DNA of 64,000 nucleotides from JAAXHB01 sp965214945. GTDB lineage: Bacteria; Actinomycetota; Acidimicrobiia; Acidimicrobiales; Aldehydirespiratoraceae. The notes beneath the pieces are model-generated. The model was not told where the DNA came from and did not search any database. It worked only from the letters and a program-made list of their open reading frames with translations. Shown in pieces: positions 16,526-25,281 of this stretch (the stretch's first letter is position 1; each line of letters starts with the position of its first letter). Where the stretch lies: positions 2,046,001 through 2,110,000 of the forward strand of contig OZ244029.1 in the NCBI GenBank assembly GCA_965214945.1, written 5' to 3'. Position numbers and translations under genes: made by a program.

Positions 16526-16569
16526 TGAGCGCAGATCACGCAGCGTTTCAAAGATTAATAGGAGGCGCG

Positions 16570-16794
16570 GTGACTGCTGTTTGCGAATCTGAGGCCTTCA
16601 AGACGACGGGCTCTCAGCCGGCTATCCGGCCCGGATGCCCGGTCGGTTCGGCCCGTGAACCACCCTGGAATCGACGAGACACCCGACACCAACGTCGCCG
16701 GCAGTCGGTCAATCTAGGCTGGACGTCAGAGAGCCACAGCAAGGAGATCGCAGTGACAAGCTCTCTCCGCAAATACTCCGAGGCGAACCTGTGA
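16570..16794 (+). CDS. Possible 74-residue ORF leading into the P450 gene
   Basis: GTG 16570 follows a strong GGAGG at 16561-16565, and the frame runs to a TGA that overlaps the P450 start as GTGA. A second internal start (GTG 16753) also has AAGGAG before it. The product has no recognised domain; a short RPGCPVGS segment recalls the SGCPVNGE segment near the P450 N-terminus, so it may be a decayed copy of that start region or a coupling leader. Confidence 0.3.
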   Translation: MTAVCESEAFKTTGSQPAIRPGCPVGSAREPPWNRRDTRHQRRRQSVNLGWTSESHSKEIAVTSSLRKYSEANL

Positions 16795-18077
16795 CAGCGG
16801 CCGACTACCACCGTCTCCCGGTGGAAGCCCCTGTGCCGCCGTCGGGATGTCCTGTCAACGGTGAGTTCACGCCCTTTGATGCCGGCTACCTGGACGACCC
16901 CTACGCGGTGCTGGCCAGGCTGCAGGCCGAGACGCCCGTCTTCTACTCCAGCAAGCTCGGCTATCTGGTGCTGACCCGCATGGAGGACATCACCAAGGTG
17001 TTACTGAATCCGCAGGTGTTCGGTTCGCAGAACGTGCAAGACCCGGTGTTCGGTATCAGCGAAGCGGCCCGGGCCGTGCTCAGCACTCACGACTTCGACC
17101 CTGTGGCTGTAATGTCCAACCGCCAGCCCCCCCACCACGGACGCATCCGGGCTCACACCAAGAAGGGCTTCTCCAACCGGCGGCTGCGAACGCTGGCGCC
17201 GTATATACGCGGTCGCTGCCGCGAACTGGCAGACGTGCTGCTCGCGGCCGGGCCGCCCGCCGACTTCGTGACAATATTCGCTCACCCTCTGCCAGGCGAG
17301 ACGATCTTCCGTTTCATCGGGTTCCCCGCCTCCGACGACGAAATGCTCAAGCAGTGGTGCTCCAACCGGCTTGCCTTTACCTGGGGGCGGCCCACCGCCT
17401 CCGAGCAGACCGAGATCGCATCCAAGATGCTGGCCTATTGGCGTTACTGCCGGAGATTCGTGGCCTCCAAGGTCGACGATCCCGGCGACGACTTCACCTC
17501 GGAGCTGCTGGCCGTACACCATGCCGACCCGGAACAGCTCGCCTACCGGGAGGTGGAGTCGATCGTGTATGGCCTGTCTTTCGCGGGACATGAGATCGTC
17601 AGCCATCTACTGTCGAACGCGCTCATCTGCCTGCTGCAACGGCGCCCGCAGTGGGACGAGCTGTGCGCTGACGCTTCGCTCATACCCAACGCCCTGGAGG
17701 AGGTGCTGCGCTTCGAGTCGCCCCAGACCAGCTGGCGGCGGGTGGCCAACTGCGACACCACCGTGGCCGGAGTGAGCGTGCCGGCCGGGACCAACATCTT
17801 CTTGAGCCTGGCTGCGGCCAACCATCAGCCCGGCCAGTTCGAGAACCCGGACACCTTCGACATCTGCCGGCCCGACGCGCGCAACCACATCTCTTTCGGC
17901 AAGGGCATCCACTTCTGCCTCGGGGCCCGAATGGCCCGCATGGAGGCTGCGATCATGTTGGAGGTGATCACGGAGCGGATCCCGTCTCTGCGACTAGCAG
18001 AGGGCAGGAGTCTGCAAAGGTTCCCTAACTTCACCTTCCGCGGGCCACAGAAGCTGCTGGTGGCCTGGGACGGGTGA
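16791..18077 (+). CDS. Cytochrome P450
   Basis: 428 residues, a soluble bacterial class P450. The heme-binding loop FGKGIHFCLGARMA places the thiolate Cys near residue 376, the K-helix ExxR lies in EEVLRFESP, and the I-helix reads SFAGHEIVSHLL. In that helix the usual acid-Thr pair (for example AGHET) has Ile in place of Thr, which may alter oxygen activation. The GTG start overlaps the stop of a small upstream frame, and the downstream acyl-CoA ligase overlaps its stop by 4 bp. With Paa-type oxygenase and FadD3-like neighbours it probably belongs to catabolism of a cyclic compound; the substrate is unknown. Confidence 0.93.
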   Translation: MTAADYHRLPVEAPVPPSGCPVNGEFTPFDAGYLDDPYAVLARLQAETPVFYSSKLGYLVLTRMEDITKVLLNPQVFGSQNVQDPVFGISEAARAVLSTHDFDPVAVMSNRQPPHHGRIRAHTKKGFSNRRLRTLAPYIRGRCRELADVLLAAGPPADFVTIFAHPLPGETIFRFIGFPASDDEMLKQWCSNRLAFTWGRPTASEQTEIASKMLAYWRYCRRFVASKVDDPGDDFTSELLAVHHADPEQLAYREVESIVYGLSFAGHEIVSHLLSNALICLLQRRPQWDELCADASLIPNALEEVLRFESPQTSWRRVANCDTTVAGVSVPAGTNIFLSLAAANHQPGQFENPDTFDICRPDARNHISFGKGIHFCLGARMARMEAAIMLEVITERIPSLRLAEGRSLQRFPNFTFRGPQKLLVAWDG

Positions 18078-19801
18078 AACGCCCGCCACCGCCTGCCCAG
18101 GAGACCAAAGAGACCGTGACACCCGGCCCGCCCGACACGACTGCGACAGCCGGCATCGCTGAGGCTGCTCAGCCTGGTGAACGGCCCGAGACGATACCGG
18201 CTCTGGTGGCAAATGCCGCGGCCCGTTTCGGTGCTGCCGAGGCACTGGTGGACGGCGAGACGCGCATGACCTTCACCGAACTGGACGAAAAGGTAGCGGT
18301 CATGGCCCGAGCCTTGACGGCGCGAGGGCTACGCCACGGCGACCGGGTGGGCGTGTGGGGGCCCAACAGCTGGGAATGGGCCGTGGCCGCTCTCGGCGTG
18401 CATGCGGCGGGCTGTGTGGTGGTGCCGGTCAACACACGCTTCAAGGGCGACGAAGCCGCGCACGTGCTCGGCAGGGCCCGCGCCCGGATGTTGTTCACCG
18501 TCAGCGGGTTCCTAGGTATCGACTACGTGGAGATGCTGCGCGCCGCGGCACAAGGCGCGCCCTTGTCGCTGGAGGAGATCATGGTAATGCGCGGCGCCGC
18601 CCCTGCGGGTACGACCGCGTTCGAGGATCTGATGGCGTCAGGCGCAGACCGGAGTGCGCCAGCCAGACAGGGCCTTCCGGCCGTCACGGGCGGCGACGCC
18701 TGCCACATCATGTTTACCTCGGGTACCACCGGGCAGCCCAAAGGCGTGGTGCTCACCCACGCGGCCACCTGCCGGGCCTACCGGAGCTGGGCTTCGGTGA
18801 TCGGGCTGCGCCACGGCGACCGATACTTGATCGTCAACCCGTTCTTCCACTCATTCGGCCTCAATGCCGGGATCCTGGCCTGCCTGATGACTGGGGCGAC
18901 CATGATCCCGCATCCGGTGTTCGACGTGGAGTCGGTGATGGAGCGCATCCCGGCCGAGCGGGTGTCGGTGCTTCCCGGCCCGCCGTCGGTCTACCAGATG
19001 ATCCTCAACCATCCCGACCTGGACTCCTTCGACATGTCCACGCTGCGCCTAGCCGTGACCGGTGCAGCTCCTGTGCCGGTCACGATGATCGAGGCCATGC
19101 GAGACCGGCTCGGCTTCGAGGTGGTGGTCACCGGCTACGGCCTCACCGAGGCGTCGGGAATCGTTTCGATGTGCCGCCACGACGACGACCCCGAGACGAT
19201 TTCGACCACGTCAGGTCGGGCCATCGACGACGTGGAGATGCGGATCGTCGGCCTCGACAACCGCGAGCTGCCCAGAGGAGAGCCGGGCGAGATCGTGGTT
19301 CGGGGCTACAACGTGATGGGCGGCTACCTGGAAGACGCCGCGGCCACGGCTGAGGCGATCGACGATGAAGGCTGGCTGCACACCGGCGACATCGGCGTTA
19401 TGGGCGGCGCCGGCTACGTGACCATAACCGACCGCCTGAAAGACATGTTCATCTGCGGCGGCTTCAACGCCTACCCGGCTGAGATCGAGGCGGTCATGCT
19501 GACCCATCCGGCTGTGGGCCAAACCGCAGTGGTGGGTCGGCCCGATGAGCGCCTCGGCGAGGTGGGCCACGCGTTCGTAGTACCCGCGGCCGGCGCCGAA
19601 CCCACCGACGGCTCAGCCGCCTGTGAACTCTCGGCAGCGATCATCGCCTGGTGCCGCGAGCGGATGGCCGGCTACAAGACACCCAGAGGGGTGACCTTCA
19701 CCGGCGAGCTGCCACTGAACGCCTCCGGCAAGGTGCGCAAGCACGTCCTGCGCGACCGCCTGAGATCCGAGGCCGCCGAGGCCGGTCAATCCAAGAGCTG
19801 A
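18074..19801 (+). CDS. Acyl-CoA synthetase (FadD3-like AMP-dependent ligase)
   Basis: 575 residues of the ANL superfamily. The P-loop-like MFTSGTTGQPKG, YGLTEASG, the hinge-region GWLHTGDIG with ITDRLKDMFICGG, and the catalytic Lys in NASGKVRK near the C-terminus are all present. It activates a carboxylic acid with ATP and CoA. The overall pattern (FFHSFGLNAGI, KGVVLTHAA) is like FadD3/medium-chain ligases, but the substrate is inferred only from context. GTG 18074 overlaps the P450 stop; GTG 18116 is an alternative that would trim a Pro-rich leader. The last 16 bp overlap the end of the convergent iclR gene. Confidence 0.9.
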   Translation: MKRPPPPAQETKETVTPGPPDTTATAGIAEAAQPGERPETIPALVANAAARFGAAEALVDGETRMTFTELDEKVAVMARALTARGLRHGDRVGVWGPNSWEWAVAALGVHAAGCVVVPVNTRFKGDEAAHVLGRARARMLFTVSGFLGIDYVEMLRAAAQGAPLSLEEIMVMRGAAPAGTTAFEDLMASGADRSAPARQGLPAVTGGDACHIMFTSGTTGQPKGVVLTHAATCRAYRSWASVIGLRHGDRYLIVNPFFHSFGLNAGILACLMTGATMIPHPVFDVESVMERIPAERVSVLPGPPSVYQMILNHPDLDSFDMSTLRLAVTGAAPVPVTMIEAMRDRLGFEVVVTGYGLTEASGIVSMCRHDDDPETISTTSGRAIDDVEMRIVGLDNRELPRGEPGEIVVRGYNVMGGYLEDAAATAEAIDDEGWLHTGDIGVMGGAGYVTITDRLKDMFICGGFNAYPAEIEAVMLTHPAVGQTAVVGRPDERLGEVGHAFVVPAAGAEPTDGSAACELSAAIIAWCRERMAGYKTPRGVTFTGELPLNASGKVRKHVLRDRLRSEAAEAGQSKS

Positions 19802-20529
19802 GCCGAGAGCCTCTTGGCGGCGTCCGCCACGGCCATGCCGTGATCGTGGACGCGGTCGGGGTCGGGGAACCTGTACGCCGGGCCGTGCACGTGCAGCGCC
19901 GCCTGGGTGTGACCGTCGGGCACGGCCACCGCCGCGGCCACCGAGTTGATGCCCGCCGCGAATTCCTCGTACACCCAGGCGTAGCCGATGCTGCGGACTC
20001 GAGAGAGGCGCTCTCGCAGCGCGTCGGGGTCGGTCATCGTCTTGGAGGTGCAGCGCCGCAGAGGCAGCGCCAGACATTCCTCGACACCCGCGGCACCCAT
20101 CTGCGCCAGCATCACCAGCCCCGAAGGCACCGCGTGAAGGGGGGCACGCTCGCCCGTCCAATCCCTCACCTGCACATTTGACGACGACTCGGTCTGATCG
20201 AGGTAGTAGACCTCGCCGGAGTCGATAATCGACAGCCCGGCCACTTCATTTAGGCTCTCGGCCAGCTCTAGCAGGTGGGGACGCGCCGCAGCCACCAGGC
20301 TTCGTCCCGGCGAAGTCGAGCCGGCCAGATCGACTAGGCCGGGGCCGAGCCGGTATTCGCCACTCTCGGCAGCTTTTTGAACCGCCTTCTCGGCTTCGAG
20401 AGCGCCGAGAAGGCGCGAGACGGTGCTCTTGGGCAGATTCACCCGATCGGCCAGCTCCGTCACCCCCATCGAGCCCACCGCCAGGGCGCGCATCAGCGCG
20501 AACGACCGCTGCACCGCCTGGACGGTCAC
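19786..20529 (-). CDS. IclR-family transcriptional regulator
   Basis: About 247 residues. An N-terminal winged HTH (VTELADRVNLPKSTVSRLLGALE) is followed by the IclR effector domain (HAVPSGLVMLAQM, RSIGYAWVYEEFAAGINSVAAAV). GTG 20529 gives the usual short lead before the HTH; TTG 20556 is possible. It lies after etfA in the same direction, 80 bp downstream, so it is probably the last gene of the DMGDH-etfB-etfA operon and may regulate it through the palindrome at 25125-25153. Its 3' end overlaps the acyl-CoA ligase on the other strand. Confidence 0.93.
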   Translation of the reverse strand: MTVQAVQRSFALMRALAVGSMGVTELADRVNLPKSTVSRLLGALEAEKAVQKAAESGEYRLGPGLVDLAGSTSPGRSLVAAARPHLLELAESLNEVAGLSIIDSGEVYYLDQTESSSNVQVRDWTGERAPLHAVPSGLVMLAQMGAAGVEECLALPLRRCTSKTMTDPDALRERLSRVRSIGYAWVYEEFAAGINSVAAAVAVPDGHTQAALHVHGPAYRFPDPDRVHDHGMAVADAAKRLSAQLLD

Positions 20530-20612
20530 GACGACGCGGCCTTGCCTGCCGCACAAGGCGCTTCCGCTGTGCCCTGACGACCGCCCGCCACAACGATCTC
20601 CCGGCGCGCCGG

Positions 20613-21623
20613 TCAGCCGCGGCGGCGACGTATCTCTTCAGAGACTGCCGGGATTAGCAGGTGTAGGTCGCAGATCACCGCCCAGTTCGCTTTGGCGACC
20701 ATGTTCGCCTCCGGATCGGTGTTCACAGCCAGGATGTGCTTGGATCCCACGGCACCAACCCAATGCTGGATCGCTCCGGAGATGCCCGAGGCGATGTAGA
20801 TCTCCGGAGCGATACGGGTACCGGTCTGACCGACCTGATCGGAGTGCGGGCGCCAGCCGTTGTTTGTGACGGCTCTGCTGCAACCCACGACGCCGCCGAC
20901 CAGCTCAGCCAGTTCTTCCAAGATGGCGAATCCCTCGGCTGAGCCGACGCCGCGGCCTCCGCCCACCACCACCTGCGCAGTCGGCAGGGTGACGCCCGCG
21001 GTGAGTACAACTCGGTCTTTCACCACGGTGCGGGACAGCTCCACGGGCAGATCCACCGTCACGGGCGACATGTCCGGCGCCGCGGGGGAGTCAACCGGCG
21101 ACGACGCCACGGTGTGCAGGGCGCACGTCACCAGCGGCGTGGCAGTAATCAGGGTCACGTCCTCCAGCAGCGAGCCGCCCCACTGAACGCGGGTGATCGT
21201 CCAGAGCGCGTCGCCGCTCGACTCATCGGTGTCTCTGGGGCTCACATCCAAGCAGTTGGCTGTGAACGGCACATCGAGGCGGGCCGCAGCCTGGGCCATC
21301 ACCTCGTTGCCCCGCTCGCTGCCGCAGGCCAGAACCGCACGCGGCTTCAGGATGGCCACCATCTGGGCGATCGTCTCTCCCCACGCCTCCGGACCGAAAT
21401 CGCTGAGCACGTCGTGATCGGCGGTGTGGACGGCCACTGCACCGTAGGCACCCGCGTCTGCCGCGATGGCGGCCGAAGCGTCCGCAACAGCTGCCGCGCC
21501 GATCACCACTGCGTGCATCTCGGCTTCCATCTTCGCGGCCAGAGCACGGCCGAACGTCAGCGCCTCCCGGCCTGCTTCAGCAAGCACGCCCCGGTCGTGT
21601 TCCACAACCACCAGCAGCATCAC
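20613..21623 (-). CDS. etfA: Electron transfer flavoprotein alpha subunit
   Basis: 336 residues. The C-terminal FAD domain carries VVVGGGRGVGSAEGF, GQTGTRIAPEIYIASGISGAIQHWVG and VAVNTD-like ILAVNTDPEANM, the core EtfA signature. With EtfB it accepts electrons from flavin dehydrogenases such as dimethylglycine dehydrogenase and delivers them to the respiratory chain by ETF:quinone oxidoreductase, not encoded here. GTG 21623 or ATG 21620 overlaps the etfB stop. It is co-directional with the DMGDH-like gene, which is the likely donor. Confidence 0.95.
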   Translation of the reverse strand: MMLLVVVEHDRGVLAEAGREALTFGRALAAKMEAEMHAVVIGAAAVADASAAIAADAGAYGAVAVHTADHDVLSDFGPEAWGETIAQMVAILKPRAVLACGSERGNEVMAQAAARLDVPFTANCLDVSPRDTDESSGDALWTITRVQWGGSLLEDVTLITATPLVTCALHTVASSPVDSPAAPDMSPVTVDLPVELSRTVVKDRVVLTAGVTLPTAQVVVGGGRGVGSAEGFAILEELAELVGGVVGCSRAVTNNGWRPHSDQVGQTGTRIAPEIYIASGISGAIQHWVGAVGSKHILAVNTDPEANMVAKANWAVICDLHLLIPAVSEEIRRRRG

Positions 21624-22405
21624 AGCACCCCCAGATCTTCGAGGATGTCGACCACCGCGGGGGCCGCTTCAGGGCCGTGGCCTAGGATCATCGTCTCAGA
21701 GACGGTCTCAGCGGGCCGACGCAACCGCACCGACTGCTGCCCGCCCGCCTCGGCGTCGCTATGAAGCGTCACGATCTGAAGCCTGCGCGAAGCGAGACGA
21801 CCCTTCATCGTTGGGTAGCGAGGCAGGTTGAGCCCCTCTTTCACCCCCAGCGCGACCGGCAGCGCCATCTCGTACACCTCGAAGCCGCCGTCGATCTCGC
21901 GTCGGGCACGCACAACCGGCCAACCATCGGAGCCGCCGGTGTCGTCGATCTCGATCCCTTTGATGCCGTTGACGATGGGGCGGCCCAGCGCGTGCGCGAC
22001 CCTGACGCCCACTTGAAAGCCTCCGGAGTCCGCTGACTCGTTGCCGAACAGGATCAGATCGAACGGCCCGTCGTCTGACTCCAGCCTCTCGATGGCCGCG
22101 GTGAGCGCCTTAGCGGTTCGCTGCGGATCCCAGGCCTCGCCTTCGGTCGGCACGAGCACACCGCGGTGCGCGCCCACCGACGCCGCGTAGCGGAGCTGCT
22201 CAGCAGCCTCCGGGGGTCCGAGCGTGAGCACCGTCACCTCGCCGCCTTGGCGCTCGGCGATCTGAACAGCCTCCTCGACGCCGCACTCCTCGTGCGGGCT
22301 GGTGGTGAACCCGAGATGCGCCGCATCGACTGCCATGCCGTCGGCGGTGACGTTGATCTTGGCGCCCGGCGCCGGCACCCGCTTCACACAGCACAGAATC
22401 CGCAT
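21620..22405 (-). CDS. etfB: Electron transfer flavoprotein beta subunit
   Basis: About 261 residues from ATG 22405, which has AGGAAG upstream and begins MRILCCVKRVPAPGAKI, the classical EtfB start. The AMP-binding region includes ADSGGFQVGVRVAHALGRP and LPVALGVKEGLNLPRYPTMKGR. The frame is open a further 22 codons upstream, across the end of the DMGDH-like gene, but that extension is not EtfB-like. It forms the heterodimer with EtfA. Confidence 0.95.
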   Translation of the reverse strand: MRILCCVKRVPAPGAKINVTADGMAVDAAHLGFTTSPHEECGVEEAVQIAERQGGEVTVLTLGPPEAAEQLRYAASVGAHRGVLVPTEGEAWDPQRTAKALTAAIERLESDDGPFDLILFGNESADSGGFQVGVRVAHALGRPIVNGIKGIEIDDTGGSDGWPVVRARREIDGGFEVYEMALPVALGVKEGLNLPRYPTMKGRLASRRLQIVTLHSDAEAGGQQSVRLRRPAETVSETMILGHGPEAAPAVVDILEDLGVL

Positions 22406-22467
22406 CGTTGTCTTCCTGTCGGTCCTCTCAGCAGCCCGCGCCGCAGGGTTCCCACGGCTCACGCGGC

Positions 22468-24999
22468 TCACGAGCGCATGCGAGTGTCGCCCGGATCAAA
22501 CACGGCGCCGGTTCCGGCGACCTTCACCGGGAACAACTCGTTCATGTACATCACCTGCAGCTCGGTGCCCGCCTCGGCCAGCTCCGCGGGCAGATAGCCC
22601 ATCAGCAGGTGCTTGCCCACCGACGGGCCGGGGCCAGCCGAAGTCACCCGCGACACCCGTCCGTGGGAGTCGACGATGCGCTCGCCCTCCGTGGTGAGGA
22701 TCGGCTCGTTGCCACCCTGCATGTAGCGCTTGCGACCCCGGCTGTCGGTGAGGTCCTCCACGGTGAGGGCGCACATCAGCACCTCCGGCGGCCCTGCGGC
22801 GCGTGCCGCAAGGTACGCCTCCTTGCCGATGAAGTCGGCGGCCTTCACCTTGGGCCGGGCCAGTCCGGCCTCCAGCGGGTTGTACTCGCTCTCCAGCTCG
22901 GCGCCCATCAGTCGGTAGCCCTTCTCGAGGCGTCCCGAGGTTCCGTACACGCCGCCGCCCGTGGGCCGCAGCCCGAAGTCGGCGCCGGCGCGCATCAGCG
23001 CGTCCCACAGCGCCGGGCCGTCGTCCCACGAAACGTAGATCTCCCAGCCGGCGTCGCCCACATAGGAGATGCGGAACAGCGTGGCGTCCACCCGCAGGTC
23101 GCCACAGTCCAGCTCCACCTCTTTGAGCCAGCCATACGGCGAGCCCGCCTGGCTCAGGTCGGCGTCGCACAGCGCGCCAAGCACGGCCGGGGCGTTCGGA
23201 CCCCAAAGGCCGAGCGTGGTTATGCGGTCGGTGACGTTGTCGAAGCTCACCGACCCGTCGCCGGGCATGTGGCGACGCACCCAAAACTCGTCGCGTCCGC
23301 CGTCGAACACGCCCGTCACCACGCGCATCTTGTCTTCCGCGAGTCGCATCATCGTGAGATCGGAGTGGAAGCCGCCGTCGGGCGTCAGCCATGGCGTGTA
23401 AATCGAGCGGCACACCGCCACGTCGACCTTGTTGACGGCCAGCCGCTCAGCGAAGTCCACCGCACCCGGCCCCGACAGCTCGTATATCTGGAAGGCGCTT
23501 AGATCGACCAGGCCGCAGTTATCGCGCAGGTTGAGGTGCTCGGCCACGGTTATCGGGCTCCACCAGCGGGCGTCCCATTCCACCTCGCGTCCCTCCACGC
23601 CGTAGCGGTCAACGAGGTCGGCGTTGGACTCGAACCATTGGGGCCGCTCCCAGGTGCGGGCCTGGAAGAACTCGGCGCCGAGGCTCTGCTGGCGCGAGAA
23701 GTAGGGGCCGACCCGCAGGTTGCGGCGGCTCTCCCACTGCTCGGACGGGTGAACGATGCCGTACGTCTTGTTGAAATGCTCGGCGCAGCGGGCCCAGATG
23801 TGCTCTTCGGAGCGCTCCTCGGGGTAGAAGCGGGCGACGTCGGCGCCGTGGGCGTCGATCACCCTGGGGTAGCCGTGGGTCATCCACTCGGCCACCACCT
23901 GGGCCATGCCCGGGCCTTCCTTCACCCAGACGGCCGCGGCCGACCATAGGTTACGCACCTCGGGGATCTCACCGAGGCAGGGCATAGCGTCGGGAGTAAG
24001 AGACAGAAGGCCGTTGATGGCGTACTTGATCTCGGCGTCGCCGAGCATGTCCATCAGATCGATCGCCTGCTCCATCTGATCGTCGAAGTCATCGGGCGTG
24101 AATGGCATCTCCGTGGGCGACAGGGCCGCCTCCTCATTGGACGGGATGTCGTCGGGGTGGTGGAAGATGGGCCTATGCGCGTAGGAGCCAACTTCCATCG
24201 AGCCCGCCGTCTGCCGCTCGTAGCAGAACGTGTCCATATCGCGCACGATGGGGTAGCCGATCTCGTTGCCGGTGGCAGCAAGCACGTCGATGGGGCCCAC
24301 GTCGGCCATCTGATGCACCGCCGGCACTAGCGGGATGTGGGCACCGGCCATGTTGGCGATGCGGTTCGACCACACCCCGCAGGCGATAACGACGTGCTCG
24401 GCCTCGATCACGCCCGAGTCGGTGACCACTGCTGAGACCTGCGACGAGCCGGGGATCGGACCCTCCTTTGTGCGCAGGTCGAGCACCTCAGTGTTGGCAA
24501 GCACCCGACAGCCGGATTCGACGGCCAGTTTGCGCATCACGGTGCCGGTCTCCAGCGAGTCCACCACCGACACCGTCGGGCAGTAAAAGCCCCCGAGGAC
24601 CACGTCGGTGTTGATGAAAGGCACCAGCTCCCCCACCTCGGCGGGGGTCAGCAGCCGGGCCTCCACGCCCCACGCCATGGCCGAGGTCATGCGCCGCTGC
24701 AGCTCGTCTAGGCGGGCCTGCGTGCGGGCAACCTCGATGCCGCCGGAGTCGACCGACAGGCCCAGGTCGCGGAACTGGTTGGCGCTCTGAACGCCGAGCA
24801 GGCACATCTCCTTGTTGTGGTCCACTGGGAAGATGAAGTTGGAAGCGTGTCCGGTGGAGCCGCCCGGATTCGGCAGCGGACCCTTATCGAGCAGCACAAG
24901 ATCGCGCCATCCGAGCTTTGTCAGATGTCCCACAAGGCAGTTGCCGACGATGCCGGCGCCGATCACCACACACTTGGCGCTGGCGGGAAAGTCGCTCAC
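22468..24999 (-). CDS. Dimethylglycine/sarcosine dehydrogenase-like flavoprotein with folate-binding GcvT domain
   Basis: 843 residues in two parts. The N-terminal FAD oxidoreductase (about 1-390) has VVIGAGIVGNCLVGHL at its start and GGSTGHASNF, which keeps the His used for covalent FAD attachment in dimethylglycine dehydrogenases. The C-terminal half is an FAO-linker plus GcvT-like tetrahydrofolate domain (ISYVGDAGWEIY, YGTSGRLEKGYRLMG). Such enzymes oxidise an N-methyl group and hand the carbon to THF as methylene-THF, with electrons to ETF. GTG 24999 has a strong AGGAGG. etfB and etfA lie downstream, and fhs, metF and folD nearby, which fits that role. The exact amine is unknown. Confidence 0.9.
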   Translation of the reverse strand: MSDFPASAKCVVIGAGIVGNCLVGHLTKLGWRDLVLLDKGPLPNPGGSTGHASNFIFPVDHNKEMCLLGVQSANQFRDLGLSVDSGGIEVARTQARLDELQRRMTSAMAWGVEARLLTPAEVGELVPFINTDVVLGGFYCPTVSVVDSLETGTVMRKLAVESGCRVLANTEVLDLRTKEGPIPGSSQVSAVVTDSGVIEAEHVVIACGVWSNRIANMAGAHIPLVPAVHQMADVGPIDVLAATGNEIGYPIVRDMDTFCYERQTAGSMEVGSYAHRPIFHHPDDIPSNEEAALSPTEMPFTPDDFDDQMEQAIDLMDMLGDAEIKYAINGLLSLTPDAMPCLGEIPEVRNLWSAAAVWVKEGPGMAQVVAEWMTHGYPRVIDAHGADVARFYPEERSEEHIWARCAEHFNKTYGIVHPSEQWESRRNLRVGPYFSRQQSLGAEFFQARTWERPQWFESNADLVDRYGVEGREVEWDARWWSPITVAEHLNLRDNCGLVDLSAFQIYELSGPGAVDFAERLAVNKVDVAVCRSIYTPWLTPDGGFHSDLTMMRLAEDKMRVVTGVFDGGRDEFWVRRHMPGDGSVSFDNVTDRITTLGLWGPNAPAVLGALCDADLSQAGSPYGWLKEVELDCGDLRVDATLFRISYVGDAGWEIYVSWDDGPALWDALMRAGADFGLRPTGGGVYGTSGRLEKGYRLMGAELESEYNPLEAGLARPKVKAADFIGKEAYLAARAAGPPEVLMCALTVEDLTDSRGRKRYMQGGNEPILTTEGERIVDSHGRVSRVTSAGPGPSVGKHLLMGYLPAELAEAGTELQVMYMNELFPVKVAGTGAVFDPGDTRMRS

Positions 25000-25048
25000 T
25001 TCGTCCTCCTGTTATGTGTCGGCCGAGGTCACGTCACGCCGCCTGCTG

Positions 25049-25054
25049 ATGATA
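25049..25054 (-). promoter_or_regulatory. Possible -10 element for the DMGDH-etf operon
   Basis: On the minus strand this reads TATCAT, matching the actinobacterial TANNNT -10, 50 bp before the GTG of the DMGDH-like gene. No strong -35 element is apparent. Confidence 0.35.
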
Positions 25055-25088
25055 CGGTGCCGCCTTCCGGCTGCCGGCCGTGCCGCGT

Positions 25089-25106
25089 TCATGGTGCTGA
25101 CCATGA
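25089..25106. promoter_or_regulatory. Palindrome TCATGGT-N4-ACCATGA
   Basis: Perfect 7-bp arms with a 4-bp spacer, between the divergent DMGDH-like and fhs genes. It could be a regulator site or a small hairpin; it lies just upstream of a TACGAT sequence (25115-25120) that could be a -10 element for fhs. Confidence 0.5.
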
Positions 25107-25124
25107 CGCTGGTGTACGATTGAA

Positions 25125-25153
25125 CCGCATCATGGAACAGTTCCAAGATGCGG
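25125..25153. promoter_or_regulatory. 29-bp near-perfect palindrome, candidate IclR operator
   Basis: Arms CCGCATCATGGAAC and GTTCCAAGATGCGG flank a central A, with one mismatch in 14. The core TGGAAC-A-GTTCCA is the kind of short inverted repeat bound by IclR-family proteins. It sits in the divergent region between the DMGDH-like gene (-) and fhs (+), 5 bp after a TACGAT -10-like hexamer on the plus strand, where a bound protein would block transcription. The IclR gene at 19786-20529 is the natural candidate; binding is inference. Confidence 0.65.
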
Positions 25154-25281
25154 AACACAACTTACCGTCTTAGCGCCTCGGTGTCATCGGCACCGGGCGC
25201 TTCGGCGCTAGCGACAAGTTGACCGAATGGCAGGCCGAGGCCTGCGAAATCCCACGCCAAGCACTCTCAACTGAAAGGGCG

